From contig NW_003130789.1 of NCBI RefSeq assembly GCF_000003605.2, positions 1 through 54,263 on the forward strand: a stretch of DNA of 54,263 nucleotides. Reading direction: 5' to 3'. A program made the position numbers and the translations under genes. This DNA is from Saccoglossus kowalevskii (Eukaryota > Hemichordata > Enteropneusta > Harrimaniidae). The stretch's first letter is position 1; the number at the start of each line of letters is the position of its first letter. This document shows, piece after piece, positions 53,305 to 54,263 of this stretch. Below the pieces are notes generated by a model. The model saw only the letters and a list, made by a program, of their open reading frames with translations. It did no database searches and had not been told where the DNA came from.

Positions 53305-54263
53305 TTCATCATGGACATCAACATATCTCAATACAATAATGTATGTCATCAGGCACATCAACATATGTCAATACAAGTAATGTATGCCATCAGGGACATC
53401 AACATATCTCCATACGTGTATGTATGTCTTCAGGGACATCAACATATGTCAATACTAGTATGTATGTCATCAGGTACATCAATATATCTCAATACGAGTA
53501 TATATGTCATCAGGGACATCAACATATCTCAATACGAGTATGTATGCCATGAGGGACATCAACATATCTCAATACAAGTATATATGTCATCAGGGACATC
53601 AACATATCTCAATACAAGTATGTATGCCATAAAGGACATCAACATATCACAATACGTGTATGTATGCCATGAGGGACATCAACATAACTCAATACAAGTA
53701 TATATGTCATCAGGGACATCAACATATCTCAATACAAGTATGTATGTCATCAGGGACATCAACATATCTCAATACAAGTATGTATGTCATCAGGGACATC
53801 AACATATCTCAATACGAGTATGTATGTCATCAGGGACATCAACATATCTCAATACAAGTATGTATGTCATCAGGGACATCAACATATCTCAATACAAGTA
53901 TGTATGCCATGAGGGACATCAACATATCTCAATACAAGTATGTATGTCATCAGGGACATCAACATATCTCAATACAAGTATGTATGTCATCAGGGACATC
54001 AACATATCTCAATACAAGTATATATGTCATCAGGGACATCAACATATCTCAATACGAGTATATATGCCATCAGGGACATCAACATATCTCAATACAAGTA
54101 TATATGTCATCAGGGACATCAACATATCTCAATACAAGTATGTATGTTATCAGGGACATCAACATATCTCAATACAAGTATGTATGTCATCAGGAACATC
54201 AACATATCTCAATACAAGTATGTATGCCACCAGGGACATCAACATATCTCAATACAAGTATGA
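53225..54263. repeat. Divergent then 23C-pure terminal zone
   Basis: Monomers at 53,225-53,425 are disturbed (39, 40, 41 and 41 bp; TGTTCATC, ACAATAATG, GGCACATC, GTAATGTATG, CTCCATACGTG). After 53,466 no 23G unit appears and nearly all are 23C, with 37A and a few GCCATGAGGG units; isolated changes include CATAAAGG, ATATCAC and ATAACTC. R and QS organisation is absent. The last 38 bp end GTATGA. Confidence 0.8.

Larger units (their letters stand above)
1..54263. repeat. 40-bp tandem satellite array, whole window
   Basis: The window is a head-to-tail array of a 40-bp monomer beginning GTCATCAGGGACATCAAC and ending CAATACAAGTATGTAT; the six bases between are ATATCT or ATATGT. Tracking the GTC/GCC start of each unit gives 1,358 complete monomers and a final 38 bp. 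The consensus has 14 G+C in 40 (35 percent) and no CpG. All units point the same way and nothing separates them. Commonest variants are position 2 T or C, 23 C or G (less often A or T), 15A, 27T, 18T, 31G, 37A and 39G. Lengths are 40 bp except for 57 units of 35-42 bp. I do not recognise the family by name. Satellite DNA of a eukaryote is inferred from the lack of anything else. Neither end of the array is in the window. Confidence 0.97.

Noticed and set aside
1-54263. CRISPR array
   Set aside because: The repeats are directly adjacent with no unique spacers, and there are no cas genes or leader.
1-54263. Alpha-satellite-like centromere with CENP-B boxes
   Set aside because: The monomer is 40 bp, not about 171 bp, and no CENP-B box (TTCG...A..CGGG pattern) is present. 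A centromeric role cannot be excluded but has no sequence support.
1-54263. Telomere or telomere-associated repeat
   Set aside because: No TTAGGG, TTAGG, TTTAGGG or similar short telomeric runs occur at either end or inside.
1-54263. E-box, EcoRV (GATATC) and NdeI (CATATG) words as regulatory sites
   Set aside because: They are by-products of common monomer variants repeated hundreds of times. No promoter or gene context supports a regulatory reading.
1-54263. Nucleosome phasing from four monomers (160 bp)
   Set aside because: The arithmetic is suggestive, but the sequence gives no periodic AA/TT signal that I could judge by eye. It needs mapping data.

Overview
The whole window is one uninterrupted tandem repeat. 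Its unit is an A+T-rich 40-bp monomer that begins GTCATCAGGGACATCAAC and ends CAATACAAGTATGTAT. I followed the monomer register through the window. It holds 1,358 complete monomers plus a 38-bp last piece, and the array runs off both ends. Only 57 monomers are not 40 bp long. Their lengths range from 35 to 42 bp, and the net change of -95 bp accounts exactly for the final register. Monomer positions below are numbered 1-40 from that GTC.

I find no gene, RNA gene, transposon, promoter, terminator or unique sequence. The sequence looks like satellite DNA (a very long minisatellite) from a eukaryote, because no prokaryotic window of this size would lack genes. The species and chromosomal position cannot be read from it. 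Many long forward open frames exist only because the consensus monomer has no stop in any of its three forward frames; because 40 is not divisible by 3, every frame cycles through the monomer each 120 bp (40 residues).

The array is a mosaic of higher-order repeats (HORs). (1) Type A is marked by 15A (ACATAAACAT) and 27T (CATTAC). It fills 1-14,792 and returns as islands at 17,270-17,709, 30,223-33,182 and 38,053-39,572. (2) Type B fills most of 17,710-53,224, with a small island inside type A at about 8,639-9,034. It contains two recurring higher-order units. R is a 12-monomer, 480-bp unit with 16 full-length copies between 15,992 and 52,388. QS is a unit of up to 13 monomers that contains a 36-bp short monomer. 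(3) Runs rich in identical 23G monomers lie at 14,793-15,190 and 40,450-41,729. (4) The last kilobase, from 53,225, is more divergent at first and then almost purely 23C.

The layout records repeated unequal exchange or amplification: segmental copies of 0.4-1.4 kb, mosaic junctions inside monomers, and islands of one type inside the other. A few patches (1,279-1,521; 25,848-26,043; 40,012-40,154; 44,208-44,406) carry clustered changes that are either genuine local decay or assembly/consensus error.
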